A stretch of DNA of 64,000 bases, from positions 398,240 to 462,239 of the forward strand of contig JAQGEQ010000289.1 of NCBI GenBank assembly GCA_034620365.1, written 5' to 3'. Shown one piece after another: positions 1 to 11,298 of this stretch; the first letter of the stretch is position 1, and every line of letters begins with the position of its first letter. Source of the DNA: Pegea sp. RAD2-039. Taxonomy: Eukaryota; Chordata; Thaliacea; Salpida; Salpidae. The translations under genes and the position numbers were made by a program. The notes beneath the pieces are model-generated. The model saw only the letters and a program-made list of their open reading frames with translations, did not search any database and was not told the origin of the DNA.

Positions 1-2050
1 CTTGCCAGTTACTCATAACTGATTAATCATTAAGTAATAAAGTTATAAATAAAACTAATATTTTAAATCGAAGACATTTAAAAATATATCTAAACTATTT
101 AACAAATATCTAAAAATATAATAAAAAAGAAAAAAATATTCGATTACAAAATTAAACTTTGAATTTGTTAATGACATCAGCATCATAAGATCTGTGTCAT
201 AAGAATGATAAATACAAATTTCAAATGTTTGTTCACTAAAATCAAGTAATCGTTAAAAAGAAAAAAAGATAAAAGTTACAAAGATAAAAGCTAATTCCAA
301 ACTGCTTTCAAAATCAAATTGATTTTTCTTATACATAAATAAAAACTTTAAAAACTTATTAGGGATTCTCTTGAACACTTTAGATCAATTTAAAATTACA
401 TCAGAGTTTTTACATCAAATTTATAAAAAATAAAAGAACTATGATAGATTTCAAATCTCTAATGTAAAAGTTGCTCAAATAAATTGATGATAAAAATCTT
501 TGAAAAACATAACTTAAGCAAATATACCTTGTTTACTATTTCATCAGGCAAATGTATCAGTGTAGACACTAACTTTCATTCTGAAAAAAATTTTGATAAA
601 ATTTATTGAAAAACTAGAAAATAGTAAAAACATCTTAATTACTTTTAATAAACAAAAATAGTTCAAATATTTTTAATCACAAAATGATAATAAAACTAAA
701 GTTAGATAAAAAAAAGTAAATTGCTGAATGAAAAGAATTTTAAATGTAAGTTATTAAAAATTCATTTGAAATTTTTAATGGAATAATTTAGGGAAATCAA
801 TACAAATAAAAAGTCAAAGTGTCGCCATCATTGTTATAACTTTTAAAATATCCAAAATTGAAAAAGACACTTATTTCAAAAATATTTAAAAATTAAATAA
901 ATACTTTTTATGAATCAGGCAAAAGTTGTATACATTTTCAAAATCTTTTAATTAACATTAAACTAGAAATTGATAATAAAATAATTTTTTAAATTTTTAA
1001 GTTTATATAAACAAACAAAATGAACAAATTTTATTCACAAAATTCAATAAATCATCAGAATTAATTTTTTAAATTGCTCAAAATTTAAATGAAGAAAAGA
1101 TAATGCACAAAAAAAACTATTCTAATATTTCAAAAAATTTCGATTAAAATATTTTCTATTAACAAATTTAGTTTGCTAAAAAATTGCTTGTTGATAATAA
1201 TTATCGGTTGATAATTAATGATATCCAAACTTTAAAAATATAGTTTATATATATATATATAAAAGTTATAAAAACATATTTTCTTCTATTGGTACTTTTA
1301 TTTATTTTTCAATGCATGGCTGCAGATGACAAATTATACAACTAATATAAGCTTCTAGCTAAAAATGGCTAACAGCAAAAAACAAAGTATAATAAATAGG
1401 AGTAAGTTGCAATCTTATCAGTTACAAAATAAAATTTATTTCTAATTAGGAAAGCTTATATCAACTATTTAATTTTAATTGTTATAATTCAAAATATTTT
1501 CAAATTATTTAATGTTAGTAACTTTACAAGAATTTTTTATTAAATATTTCAGCATTATATCCAAACGAACCATTAAAAGAAAATTTATCAAAATTTTAAA
1601 ATAGAGAATTAAATTAAGTATTTATGAAATAAATTATAAAATAGTCAACTAACCAATTTTGTTGATAGTAATTTTGTAGACAAATCTCTCTATAATAGAG
1701 CTTGCATAAGTAGATTACATCAATATACTTTACAATTGCTTAAAATTTTGACCTGGCTATGCAAGAAACTATTAATTTATATATAAAACACCTACTTTGC
1801 TATTACAGGAAATTATCAGCCTATACGAAACTATAAGATCAACTAAGGGTAAGTCCCAGTTTAGCGAGTACAAACTTTATTTTGAAAATGTTTTGATTTT
1901 GAACTGAAATTGTCTGCGAAAACTACGACATTTTTAAACAATTTTTTTTAATATTTAAAAATATTTTATTAATTAAAGTAAAACAGCTCATGAAAATTTT
2001 TGCTAAGACCATCACGTTTTGAAAATAAATACTTAAATATAGAAAATATC
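1..2050. other. AT-rich intergenic desert
   Basis: This stretch is strongly AT-rich, with stop codons in all frames and only random short ORFs. It contains a short TA dinucleotide run near 1245-1260. I see no exon, RNA gene or recognisable repeat in it. Confidence 0.6.
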
Positions 2051-2059
2051 TTATAAATG

Positions 2060-2520
2060 TATAAATCCACAATTTAGTTGACCTTAAATTCGATGATTTC
2101 TTTTCCATTAGTCCTTCCCTCAAGTTATATCAACTCAGAGGACACACATTATACCTTAATAAGCCCATACCACCTGGTACGTTAATCAGAGCAATTTTTT
2201 CTCATGCTGCACAATTAGTACATGGAACCATCTACCATCAGACATTGTCAGGTCGGGATCACTCGCGTTGTTCAAGCAGAAGTTGAACCGTTATAATATT
2301 GACAACATTGTCATTTCTAAACTATGATTTTTTTCTCTTTTTATATATTATTAACATTCTATGTAATTGTTCACTGTTATATACTTTGAGTGATATCAAA
2401 ATACCATGTGTTACATCTTTTACTTTCTATATTTCTAACTAAATATATATTATTTGTGGGAATGTATGTTCTTTTCAGGCACCCTCCTTCACATTTATTG
2501 AAATAAATGAATGAATAAAT
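2060..2520 (+). mobile_element. Non-LTR retrotransposon 3' end (truncated)
   Basis: The segment matches, by eye, the 3' ends at 49090-49540 (+) and the body at 8190-8560 (-). It holds the last codons of the reverse transcriptase ORF (reading like ...NRYNIDNIV.. before a stop) and then a 3' UTR. The 3' UTR ends in a shared motif with CAGGCACCCT, followed by a short AAAT-type tail of repeated AATGAATG/AAAT units. It is a 5'-truncated, inactive copy. Confidence 0.8.
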
Positions 2521-2578
2521 ACTGGCAGTACTTTAATGTCCGAAGATAGAAAAGGAAATGGAAATGGTAGTATAGAAG

Positions 2579-2584
2579 TTTATT
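2579..2584 (-). terminator. Polyadenylation signal AATAAA of the 2618-2904 exon
   Basis: On the minus strand AATAAA lies about 35 nt after the stop codon of the 2618-2904 exon. It supports that exon being the 3' end of a transcribed unit or of a processed copy. Confidence 0.5.
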
Positions 2585-2617
2585 AAGAAGTGACAGAAAG
2601 AAGAATAGCAGGATTGG

Positions 2618-2904
2618 TCAATATGATGTGAAGACCTTCCCATAAGCTTCCTCGTGACTAGACAAGTCAAAGTAAAAAGTATAGGTTAAAGTGGTGAACT
2701 TTACACAGAGGTGAATACAATTCCTTGGGACAGTGGCACCCTTTCCTTCCTTACGCTTTCTCCCTTTTTCACAAAAGATGTTGACGCACTGCTGGAAGAC
2801 TTCTCCATACTGCTGCAAGTTAAAACAGTTGAGTAGACGAGAATTTTCTAAGTCTTTGTACTCTTTTTTGGACTTTTTCTGCAGCCAGATGAGAGTTCGC
2901 CACG
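2618..2904 (-). CDS. Orphan 3'-terminal exon of an unrecognised protein
   Basis: The minus strand has an open stretch of about 95 codons that begins right after a plausible acceptor (ATATAG) at 2904 and ends in a stop at 2618, with AATAAA shortly after. The codon composition is less AT-rich than the surroundings. The peptide is rich in Lys, Cys and aromatic residues; it contains QQYGEVFQQCVNIF and ends in AYGKVFTSY. I do not recognise the family. I could not find a matching upstream exon between 2905 and 4400, so it may be the last exon of a gene with a long intron, or a relic copy. The start codon is not in this exon. Confidence 0.45.
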
Positions 2905-4558
2905 CTATATAATTATTATAAGAAACTTTTTAAAGCGTAATTAAAATCAGTATAAATTTTTCAAAAGCGCTGATTAAGATATTATAAGTCACTGTAAGAC
3001 TGCAAAGTTTTTAGCTAAGACTTCGTAAAATGCTTCTTAGATGTAAAAAAATGCTGAATTGTTAGAGATAATTTTGAAAATACTTTGATATGCGATTACT
3101 TTATTCACGTATAAAACAATTACTGAAAGCTTATCTTAGTAAATTTTGCATGTCAAAATAAAATTATTTTATCATAAGTCAGGTGCGGCTGTGGTCTCTG
3201 CGTGTCAAAGGTAACTCTAACCATGGGCTGTCTATAAGCTAAATTGTGTCTGTGGCCATATATAGATGCCATTTTCCGCCGTCAACGTTGTAAGACTGCT
3301 CAAGGTATATATTGCCTAACATATTGGCTTCGATTATAGCGGAGAGTAGCGTGCATTGACTCACCCCCACTATTTAGATCCAATGTTCAGTTACCTGACT
3401 CAGTGACTTGAGACAGTGACATTGAGGTACAAATTACAAAGTTTTTAGTCGGGGTTCATTCCCATAGCCCTTGCTTTTCAAACCGCAAGGCAGGGAGCAC
3501 TATTTATTCATAGTTGGGGAAACACTTTCTATACCTGATTGCTAGTGAGAAGGAATCTTTGACGATAATAGGGTTTGAATCCACGCTCAATGGATTAGTA
3601 GCTTATTGACTTAAGTCCATCTTATGTTATAATCACGTATTTATAAAAGGAAATAAACAAACTATTTGGAAGTTTATATGTATGCAGTGATTTACAGTTT
3701 AAAAATAATTTTTTTAAATTATATTTAAGGAAGGTTATAAACATTTTAATTCACTATTTAATTCTTTGCATTTATTGAAACAAATAAATAATGAGCTCCC
3801 TACTATCTGATTTAATAACTTTAGAAATTAAAAAAATGTTTTATGCCTATTGTACTATTTTTTTCAATCCACTAAAAAACTAAATTTTGTTCGAATTTCT
3901 TGATATTTAAAATAAAATTATTACTTGTAAATTTTTAAAAATTACTTGTTAAGCCGATACTTTTGTCATCAAAGGTACTTTTAGGAAAATAAATAAAATC
4001 GTGTTTGTTTTTTATAGTGTAACTATAGTAACAATCACATTTTTTAATAATTGAGTTATTTGCAATTCTTTTAGAAAACTAATTAATGTGATTATTATTA
4101 ATGTTGTAATTCAATAAATTTATTTTATAAATGATGAAATGATGGTCAAATAAATTGTTTAAAACCACGTTCATTTTTATATTAAGTATTAAATTATTTT
4201 TCAAACTTACACATCTAAAAAAACTTAAAGGGTTTTTGATTTCTTATATTTCTGAAAAGTGTGACATATTTAAATTATTATTTTTAAAAATTTGTTTCTT
4301 AGATCTCTTTTATTAAGTGTTAAACAATAAAGATATATCAAAATAATTGTAATTGTTAGAGTATAAAGAAGTATTATTATATTTATATAAAAGTAATTTG
4401 ATTAATAGTAATTCACAGTTAAAGATTGATTTAAACTGGTTGGTGTATCTTCTTAATCAATACTTTTTGTAACATCTAGTTTTAATGAAATTTTTGGATT
4501 TAGCATTCTGCTGTTGTTTGTTAAGAAATACAATTAAAAAAGTAAAACAAAATCAGTT
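2905..4558. other. Intergenic, with an unclassified GC-richer island at about 3180-3630
   Basis: Most of this interval is AT-rich and empty. Positions 3180-3630 stand out by near-balanced base composition. They include a box-B-like GGGTTTGAATCC near 3578, but I cannot fold a tRNA or identify an ORF. It may be an old SINE or other dispersed repeat. No second copy was seen in this window. Confidence 0.4.
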
Positions 4559-5341
4559 ATGAGTTCATTTTTAGCAAGTCTCAAACACTTTAGTGGTGTT
4601 TGTGTTGCTGTCAACTTGATGAATCATAAATGGATAAACCATCAAACTATTACAGCAAAATGTGAAACAGAAGTTTCTGAATGGGACTATAACTGGGATA
4701 AATGTGATGAGCTTAGAACTTATAGTAGAAAGTATAACTATTTGTTTTTAATTCGTTCAGGACAGCGCAAAATTTGCAAATGTGCAGATAATGACAGACC
4801 TCTTACTGATTTAGGCAAACATCAACTGAAGAAGCTATCGAGGCATTTACATTCACTTTATGGAAACACTTTTTTAAACCGTGAAATAAAATATGCCACA
4901 GGAAGAGCTGAAATGGATACAGTTGATTATTTTCGAAATTTTAACCCCACTAGATTAGCAATTCCTCGTTTAGAAGAAATGGTACCAGTTACACCTAATC
5001 CAGATACTTTTCCATGGCCAAATACAGTTTCAAATGAAGAAGAGGCTGATGCATTTATAGAATACTTATCTAAAAATATGACTAGACAATGTCCTGATTC
5101 CTTTGAAAATCGAAATAGGAACCAAAATTTAGATTCGAAAATGATTTTTCTTGTCTTACCAGCTAATTTGATTCGTTACATAGTCTGTAAGCTTATGCAA
5201 TGGCCAACATCTGCGTGGTCCAGGTTTAGTATCCCTCATGCAAGCTTTACAAAATTAAAAATTGCTGAAAAAGGTAATGTTCAATTTTATGGATTGGGGG
5301 ATGTTGGTCATCTTGATAAGGAGGAAATCACTTTCGAATAA
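4559..5341 (+). CDS. PGAM5-like histidine-phosphatase-fold protein lacking catalytic histidines (intronless)
   Basis: This single-exon ORF of 260 aa resembles PGAM5, the mitochondrial Ser/Thr phosphatase of the phosphoglycerate mutase superfamily. It keeps the WDxNWD multimerisation motif (WDYNWD, residues 42-47), a DRPLTDLG segment (79-86) and the late NLIRYIVCKLMQWP block (203-216). The RHG/RHS catalytic motif is RSG (66-68), so the phospho-accepting His is Ser67. The second active-site His, in the family's HAN motif, is Pro201 (PAN). Arg66 and Arg116 of the phosphate pocket remain. The family's N-terminal membrane segment is weak or absent. The lack of introns in an intron-dense genome suggests a retrocopy that kept an open frame. 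It is predicted to be catalytically dead; a scaffold or dominant-interfering role is inference. Confidence 0.85.
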   Translation: MSSFLASLKHFSGVCVAVNLMNHKWINHQTITAKCETEVSEWDYNWDKCDELRTYSRKYNYLFLIRSGQRKICKCADNDRPLTDLGKHQLKKLSRHLHSLYGNTFLNREIKYATGRAEMDTVDYFRNFNPTRLAIPRLEEMVPVTPNPDTFPWPNTVSNEEEADAFIEYLSKNMTRQCPDSFENRNRNQNLDSKMIFLVLPANLIRYIVCKLMQWPTSAWSRFSIPHASFTKLKIAEKGNVQFYGLGDVGHLDKEEITFE

Positions 5342-7010
5342 AGTCTTTAATTTACTTATTTCATTAAGTTGTTGATAACTTACATCTAAAATATAACGCA
5401 ATTAGAATGGAATATTTAAATCAGTATTTTATTTGCATATTTTTTTTAAATTAAAAAGCTGTTTGATAAATTTGGATAATAAAAGCAAAATATTAATGTT
5501 TAAAACACTTTTGTAAGCAACGAACCGAATTAAAGCTGTTTTTGTAAACTCATGCAAATGTGGTTTTTCAATTATATGTAATACAAAATGCTTTTAATTT
5601 TACAATTATTCTTTATACATTTGGAGTAAAAAACTTTCTCAATCTTATAATTGATTTAAATTTTACAAATGTCTGATATAATTTTAGTAGTTTTAACATT
5701 ATGTTTAAACAACCAAAAATACATCAAATACTAAGTCATAAAAGTTACAACCAAAATCGATAGTAAAATGATTTAGTTGGATTTCAATTTATTTCTTTAA
5801 CGAAATGAATAAAGTCAGAAGAAGTAAATCTTTTTAGATATCTTTTAGATTTTTTACAAATATAAAAAGTCAGTTTTACTTAAATAAATTGACAGTATCA
5901 TACATTCATATTACAGTTTGATACAATTATTTTGCTTTTAAAAAGTTTTAAGTTAACTTAATTTAACAGTTTTACACTAAGAGAGAATTCCGAGTAATTA
6001 TAAATATGCTCTTTTTCTGATAATGCAATTCATTCTGACAATTCAAGTAAATGCATTTACATATGAAAAATATTTTGTATACCTAAATATAGGCAAAGTA
6101 AGGTCTATCTGGTCAAAATAAAAGGATTACCTTATTTAGAATGTCATTTTAATCTTGTTATAGCTTTCACAATTTAAGTTTTATTAAATAAATTACTACA
6201 AATAAGTAAACATTAAGTTTCACAGTAAATAATGTTTGATAATTAATTTCCAATTGAAAAATATTAAAAACAGAATATAAACGCATAATCATAAAAAAAA
6301 TAAAGTATTTTCAAATTAATTGAAATGATAGAAAACAATAATTGGTTAAAATATAAGGTGAACGCTATTTGTAAAATCATTTGAACTTAATGAAAATGAA
6401 TAATTTTAGAATTAAATCAATAACTGAATTCGATTTTCTCAACTCTCATATGTCTTCTGTAGCTTTATTTCATTGTACATCATAAGATCATTATCTCATT
6501 TTTACCTACTTTGTTAAGATGACAAATCTGTTCAACAGACATCAGTATCGCTTTTAACCTCTATTAAAGATAAACCAGCTTTTAATCGTCCACGAATGTT
6601 ATTTAAGTGTATGTTGACAGTACCAAGGATTTTTAACAGGATTTTTATCTTTACAGTTTCGCACTTAAGCTAATTAATCATTCTTCTATTTACTACAAAA
6701 CTTCTTGAAAACTTTTATTTCCACCTGATTACCTCACACTTATTTAACACAAGTAATTTCATAAAAGTCTCGACCTCTTTGAAGTTTTTAAGCCCAGATA
6801 AAAGTTCACAAAACTAGAAGAAACAACTGAAGAAAAAAACATTTTGTTCATAAGTTCACAACTCAATCATCTTATGATAATTTCAAATGTTGGTGATAGT
6901 TTATTAATAATTAATGAGAAGAAGAAAAGTTATTAGCCAGATTGTCACCAATCAATTTGGAGTTTGCTGATTATGCAACTAGAACAAGATTTACTTCAAG
7001 ACTTTATTTT
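5342..7010. other. AT-rich intergenic, no gene seen
   Basis: I find no ORF with coding character and no RNA gene here. Base composition rises slightly after 6400 towards the next gene. TTTATT near 7014 could be the minus-strand poly(A) signal of the gene at 7303-7701. Confidence 0.5.
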
Positions 7011-7302
7011 CAACTTTATTTGATCTTTTGAAATTCCTTAAAAATTTTTTTTAGATTAGCTCTGATTATAAATCTATTTTTCCTATTAACTAAATTTAGT
7101 CTTCAACTGTAATAACTTCCCCTTCTTCATCGTGACGTCATCAATCATTATGGCGTAACCAGGCAGCGAAACTTCTCACTAATTACCCGGATGTAGCTTC
7201 AGTGCGTCTCTACATTTAGGCCCAAAACGGATTTACAACTTTGGTCTTCGGCCAATTATAGGTTCAAACAAATTCGCTACTTCTGGTCCTTCTACTTGGT
7301 TA

Positions 7303-7701
7303 CTATGGCAACTGTTGACATCGCGCTTTTACAAGGTCTGCTGCAGTCGGTAAGTCTATAATTTCTGCCATCGTGATTGGTTTAAAGCGTTTATGACGTA
7401 GAAGAAAGTAAGTGAATGACGTAATAAAGCAAATGATAACAATTCCTAGCATTTGAACAAGATGACAGTCACGTGACGCGTCGCGACAGATGACGTAGAT
7501 GAGTGCGGACATAAAAAGAGCGAGAAACAAAGCTACTTGCTTGATTTGCATCCGATGTTGCTTTCTAACTAATGCTGCTGTATATCGCGCTTGTGACGTC
7601 ACACTGCGTGGTGCTTCCATAGAAGTGGTGGATAGTGACGTATCTATGACATCACACAAAGGAATCGACTTCTGCGTTGATGTCATCTCAACTTCCGTCA
7701 C
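7303..7701 (-). CDS. Small two-transmembrane protein, unknown family
   Basis: This single open frame of 132 aa lies in a GC-richer, TGACGTCA-rich island. Two hydrophobic helices are visible. The first runs about 56-73 and includes ALFLALFMSALIYVI. The second runs about 84-101 and includes MLGIVIICFITSFTYFLL. A short charged and Cys-containing loop separates them and a basic RHKRFK follows, so a hairpin membrane topology is likely. The N-terminal 50 residues are polar and Ser/Thr-rich; the C-terminus holds MAEIIDLPTAADLVKAR. A minus-strand AATAAA occurs about 290 nt downstream. I do not recognise the family. The start is the first ATG of the frame, and an upstream exon cannot be excluded. A shorter overlapping frame on the other strand (7499-7717) looks like a shadow. 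Confidence 0.5.
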   Translation of the reverse strand: MTEVEMTSTQKSIPLCDVIDTSLSTTSMEAPRSVTSQARYTAALVRKQHRMQIKQVALFLALFMSALIYVICRDASRDCHLVQMLGIVIICFITSFTYFLLRHKRFKPITMAEIIDLPTAADLVKARCQQLP

Positions 7702-8107
7702 TTTCTATGTAAAATAATGCAATGACGTCATCAAATCTTACACGATGACGTCACAAACCTTTGGCGTGGACGGTAGTGATTTGCAGCAACTGAAGATCGC
7801 ACTTTGAGATGAACATCGTGTCGTTGTGACGTCATCACCACAGCAACACTTGGCAGTGACGTCACCACTACCACAACATTTAGTTGGCATCTTTGTCTGC
7901 TTCTCATATCACAGCGTGTTGTTTCTTATATGTGTCGTGACGTCATCACTTTTTTCTCAAACTCGCTTTTTTGTCCATCACAGTTACTTGCAAAATCATT
8001 GGAGCGGAACGACCACTAACCACTAAAGTTTGAAATTAAAAAAAGTTTAAGAGTCATTTTTTATAAATCCTTGATGTTATGCTTAATTATACTTAAAAGA
8101 TGTTTTT

Positions 8108-8170
8108 TGTGAGAATGTGTGTTAGCTCTTTTCAGGCACCCTTCTTCGCATCTATTGAAATAAATAAATA
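8108..8170 (+). mobile_element. LINE 3' tail in plus orientation
   Basis: This 60-nt piece (TGTGAGAATGTGTG..., CAGGCACCCTTCTTCGC..., then a TTGAAATAAATAAAT tail) is the same 3' end as at 49475-49535, in sense orientation. It directly precedes an antisense LINE body starting at about 8190. Confidence 0.75.
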
Positions 8171-8189
8171 AGTATAATCAAGGATAGAT

Positions 8190-10430
8190 AGAAAAATATG
8201 AGTTAGAAATACAGAAAGCAAAAGATGCAACAACTAACAATGTAACACATGGTATTTCAGTTGTCCTCAAAGCATATAACAGTGAACAATTACAGAGAAT
8301 GTTAATAATATAAAAAAGGAAAAATCATAGTTTAGAAATGGCAATATTATAACTTCTGCTTGAACAACGCGAGTGACTTCGACATGGCAATGTCTGATGG
8401 CAGCTGGTTCCATGTACTAATTGTACGGTACGAGAAAAATTTGCTATGACCAATGTACTAGGTGATAGAGGCTTATTAAGATGTAATGTGTGTCGTCTGA
8501 GCTGATATAACTTGAGGGAAGGACTAATAGAAAAGAAATCATCAAACTGAATGTCAATTAAATTGTAGATAATTTAAAAAATAAGAATTAAGTCGTATTT
8601 AATCCGTCGAATTTCCAAAGTATCTAAATTGAAGAAACTGAGACGATTATGATGATTTATAATTATCATATTTAATATTAAGTTTCCTGCATACTAATCT
8701 TGTAAATGTTGTCTGAATAGATTCGATTTTTTGATATCACTAACTTGATATGGCATCCATGTACTGACATTGTATTCAAGAATTGGACTTACGTACAATT
8801 TGAAGGGATTAAAAAGAAGCATGGATCCTTAAAATTAAAGGTCTTTATACTAAGGTAGACAAGATTTACAGATTTTCCAAAGATTTTGGAAACATAATTG
8901 CGCCATTTAAAGTCAGATGATAGAGTAATGCAAAGGTCTAGGACCGAAGATACTCGTTGAATAATAAATCTATTGATGGAATATTGGTTCAAGCAATTTA
9001 CAGCTGGTTTACGAGAAAAAGTTATAAGTTCAGACTTTGTGGGCTGGATTCTGAGCTGCCAATTCGTAGACCAGTTTTCTACAGTGTGTAGTGCAGTTTG
9101 AAGTTTTGAAAGATTACAAGATAATAGCTTGATATCATCTGCATATACAAACACACTGACATCATCTACTGCTACTAATCTTCTGATGAGGTCTTTGATG
9201 AAAATTAAAAAGAGAAGGGGACCCAGAACAGAACCCTGAGGAACACCACTAGTGATTTGACTAGGAGTAGATAAAGATCTTTCTACAAGAGTTTGTTGGA
9301 TTCTACCTGATAAGTAATCTTCAATCCACTGTAAGATAAAGATGTTGATTTTTAAGCAAGGGAGGTATTTGAGATCTCGCCTTAAGCTTGTGATTTATGA
9401 AACCAAAAAATATTTTCTTGCTAGGTGAAGATAAAACTGCACTTTCTCTTCCTAAATAGAAATTAGAAATAGATTTCTTGTAAACTATTCAAAGAATTTT
9501 GCACAGAGATTTGATGGAAGGGTCTGCTTTAATTTGCTTGATTTTTTAAATGTTGTAAATTACTCAAATATTTGAATGAATCAAATTAGCGTTTTAACGT
9601 TCATGAAAAAGTTTGAATTCAATCATGTTGTAATTGTTAAAACTAGAGGTTACTTTCGATCAACACATATCAAGTTATCAGGTTTTGATGTGATAAGAAG
9701 ATCCAAAGTATTACCACTAACTTGGCTAGGAAAAGTAACACTCTGAGATAGATTATTGGCATTGAGGAAGTTTACAAAGGCATGACTTAGAGTAGCTTAT
9801 AGGATTGTTGCTATCCAATGATTTTCTCATAAATGTTGAATTTGGGTTATTCCAATCAATTTTATTAAAATTTAAATCCTCAAAAATATATAACTCAGGA
9901 CACACAACATTCTTCAAAATGATCAATAAGGCCTTAATAGTAACCTCATCATTAATTTTACTGGGTAGCTAGATAAAAAGCGAAAAAATTTGAGCTTCCA
10001 GTAATGAAAATTGAAAGCGATAATCCCTAATCTGAATTTTATGGGTCATTATAAGTCCTGAGAGATCAAAAGAGCTTTCAATCTGAAAACTTTGTTGATA
10101 ACCGACTGCGTGTTGAAGAACATACCTGATGTAAAAGAAGAATTGTCTTTTAGACGCTTGTGAGATTTGGTGATAAGCTTCAGTGAATTGATATATTTAG
10201 TTGAAAGAATTATATTCTCAATTATGTGCGGAGAGAAACTGAAAAAATTTAGATGTGGTTATTTACTACTTCTGTTTTTTCAAAAAAAACCTTGACAATT
10301 CTCAAACCCAAGGTGAACCTCAAACTTTACATTGAAATCAGTTCCTTCTGATTTCGATTATATGCCTCTTTTAGAAGACGCTTATTTTCTTCGAAACCTT
10401 CATTTACGTTTATGATAAATAAATAAAAAA
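8190..10430 (-). mobile_element. Decayed non-LTR retrotransposon (endonuclease + reverse transcriptase)
   Basis: Read on the minus strand, the copy shows in order an APE-type endonuclease remnant near 9840-9890 (DLNFNKIDWNNPN, matching the family's GDFN block), then reverse transcriptase. The RT core reads SGVPQGSVLGPLLF at about 9230-9270 and the catalytic FVYADD at about 9140-9155, then ALHTVENWSTNWQLRIQPTK. The C-terminal RT part runs down to about 8340. Stops and frameshifts interrupt it, so it is inactive. The family has many 3' fragments in this window. Clade is not certain; a CR1/L2/jockey-like element is most likely. The 5' limit near 10430 is approximate. Confidence 0.85.
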
Positions 10431-11298
10431 CAAAAAAAAATGTCGCCGCTAAGTGGCAGTAGAGATTACTTGTTTAATATCGTTGTTTATTTATCTTAAA
10501 TTTTATATCTTTTAAATCAACGATGTTTGAAACAACTTCTATCTACTAAGTGACGTCACAAATCTTTCGAAGACATTCTCTTCTATAAACTGATCAGGAT
10601 GCATCCATTGATGTGTGGTGACGTCATCAATAGTTAATTACACAAACACAAAATGACAAACAAATTGGTATTACAGCTAATCAAAGTTTAAATTTAGTAA
10701 CTTGTATCATTCAAGTAATTGGGTAAATGACATCATTCTTCTGACGTCATCAAGTATCTTGAAACTTACTGATTAGAGATATGAAATTTGTCAGATTTCA
10801 CTTTTCGGTGTTTTATTTGAAAAAATGGATTTTCAAACTTTTATATCCAACAAAATTCCAAGATTCAATTGACTGAGAATCGCGTTTTATGACGTCAAGA
10901 ACGCGCGAAAAAGAGAAAAAGCTGAAGATAAGCGCGATGTCTTCTCGTTTATTATCTTCTTTGCTCTCTCTTATCAATTACATCAACTAGAATATGAAGA
11001 AATCAGTTTTTATGCTTTTCTCGCCATTTCTTTGATTTTTATTTTTACTTCAGTCGATCATTAACTTTTATGAAAGTTTTTTTTCATTTTCAGAAAATCG
11101 TTTTTTTTTTATTGGCGGAATTTTTCAAACTTAAAGAAATCTTTTTTTAACTTGATTCAGAAAATTGTTTTTTTTTTGTTATGTAAACACTGAAAATCGC
11201 TGCTCATGAACAAATCTCAATGAAGCATAGGAAGTTGCAGATGTAATTAAAACTTATTCTTTCAAAGTTCTAATCTTTAATCTGATCTTTCGCTCTAG

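Noticed and set aside
7499-7717. Plus-strand 72-codon ORF
   Set aside because: Antisense shadow of the two-TM protein; no homology or membrane pattern of its own.
8108-10430. Classical twin-priming inversion of the LINE
   Set aside because: In twin priming the inverted part lies 5' of the sense tail; here it lies on the other side of the tail.
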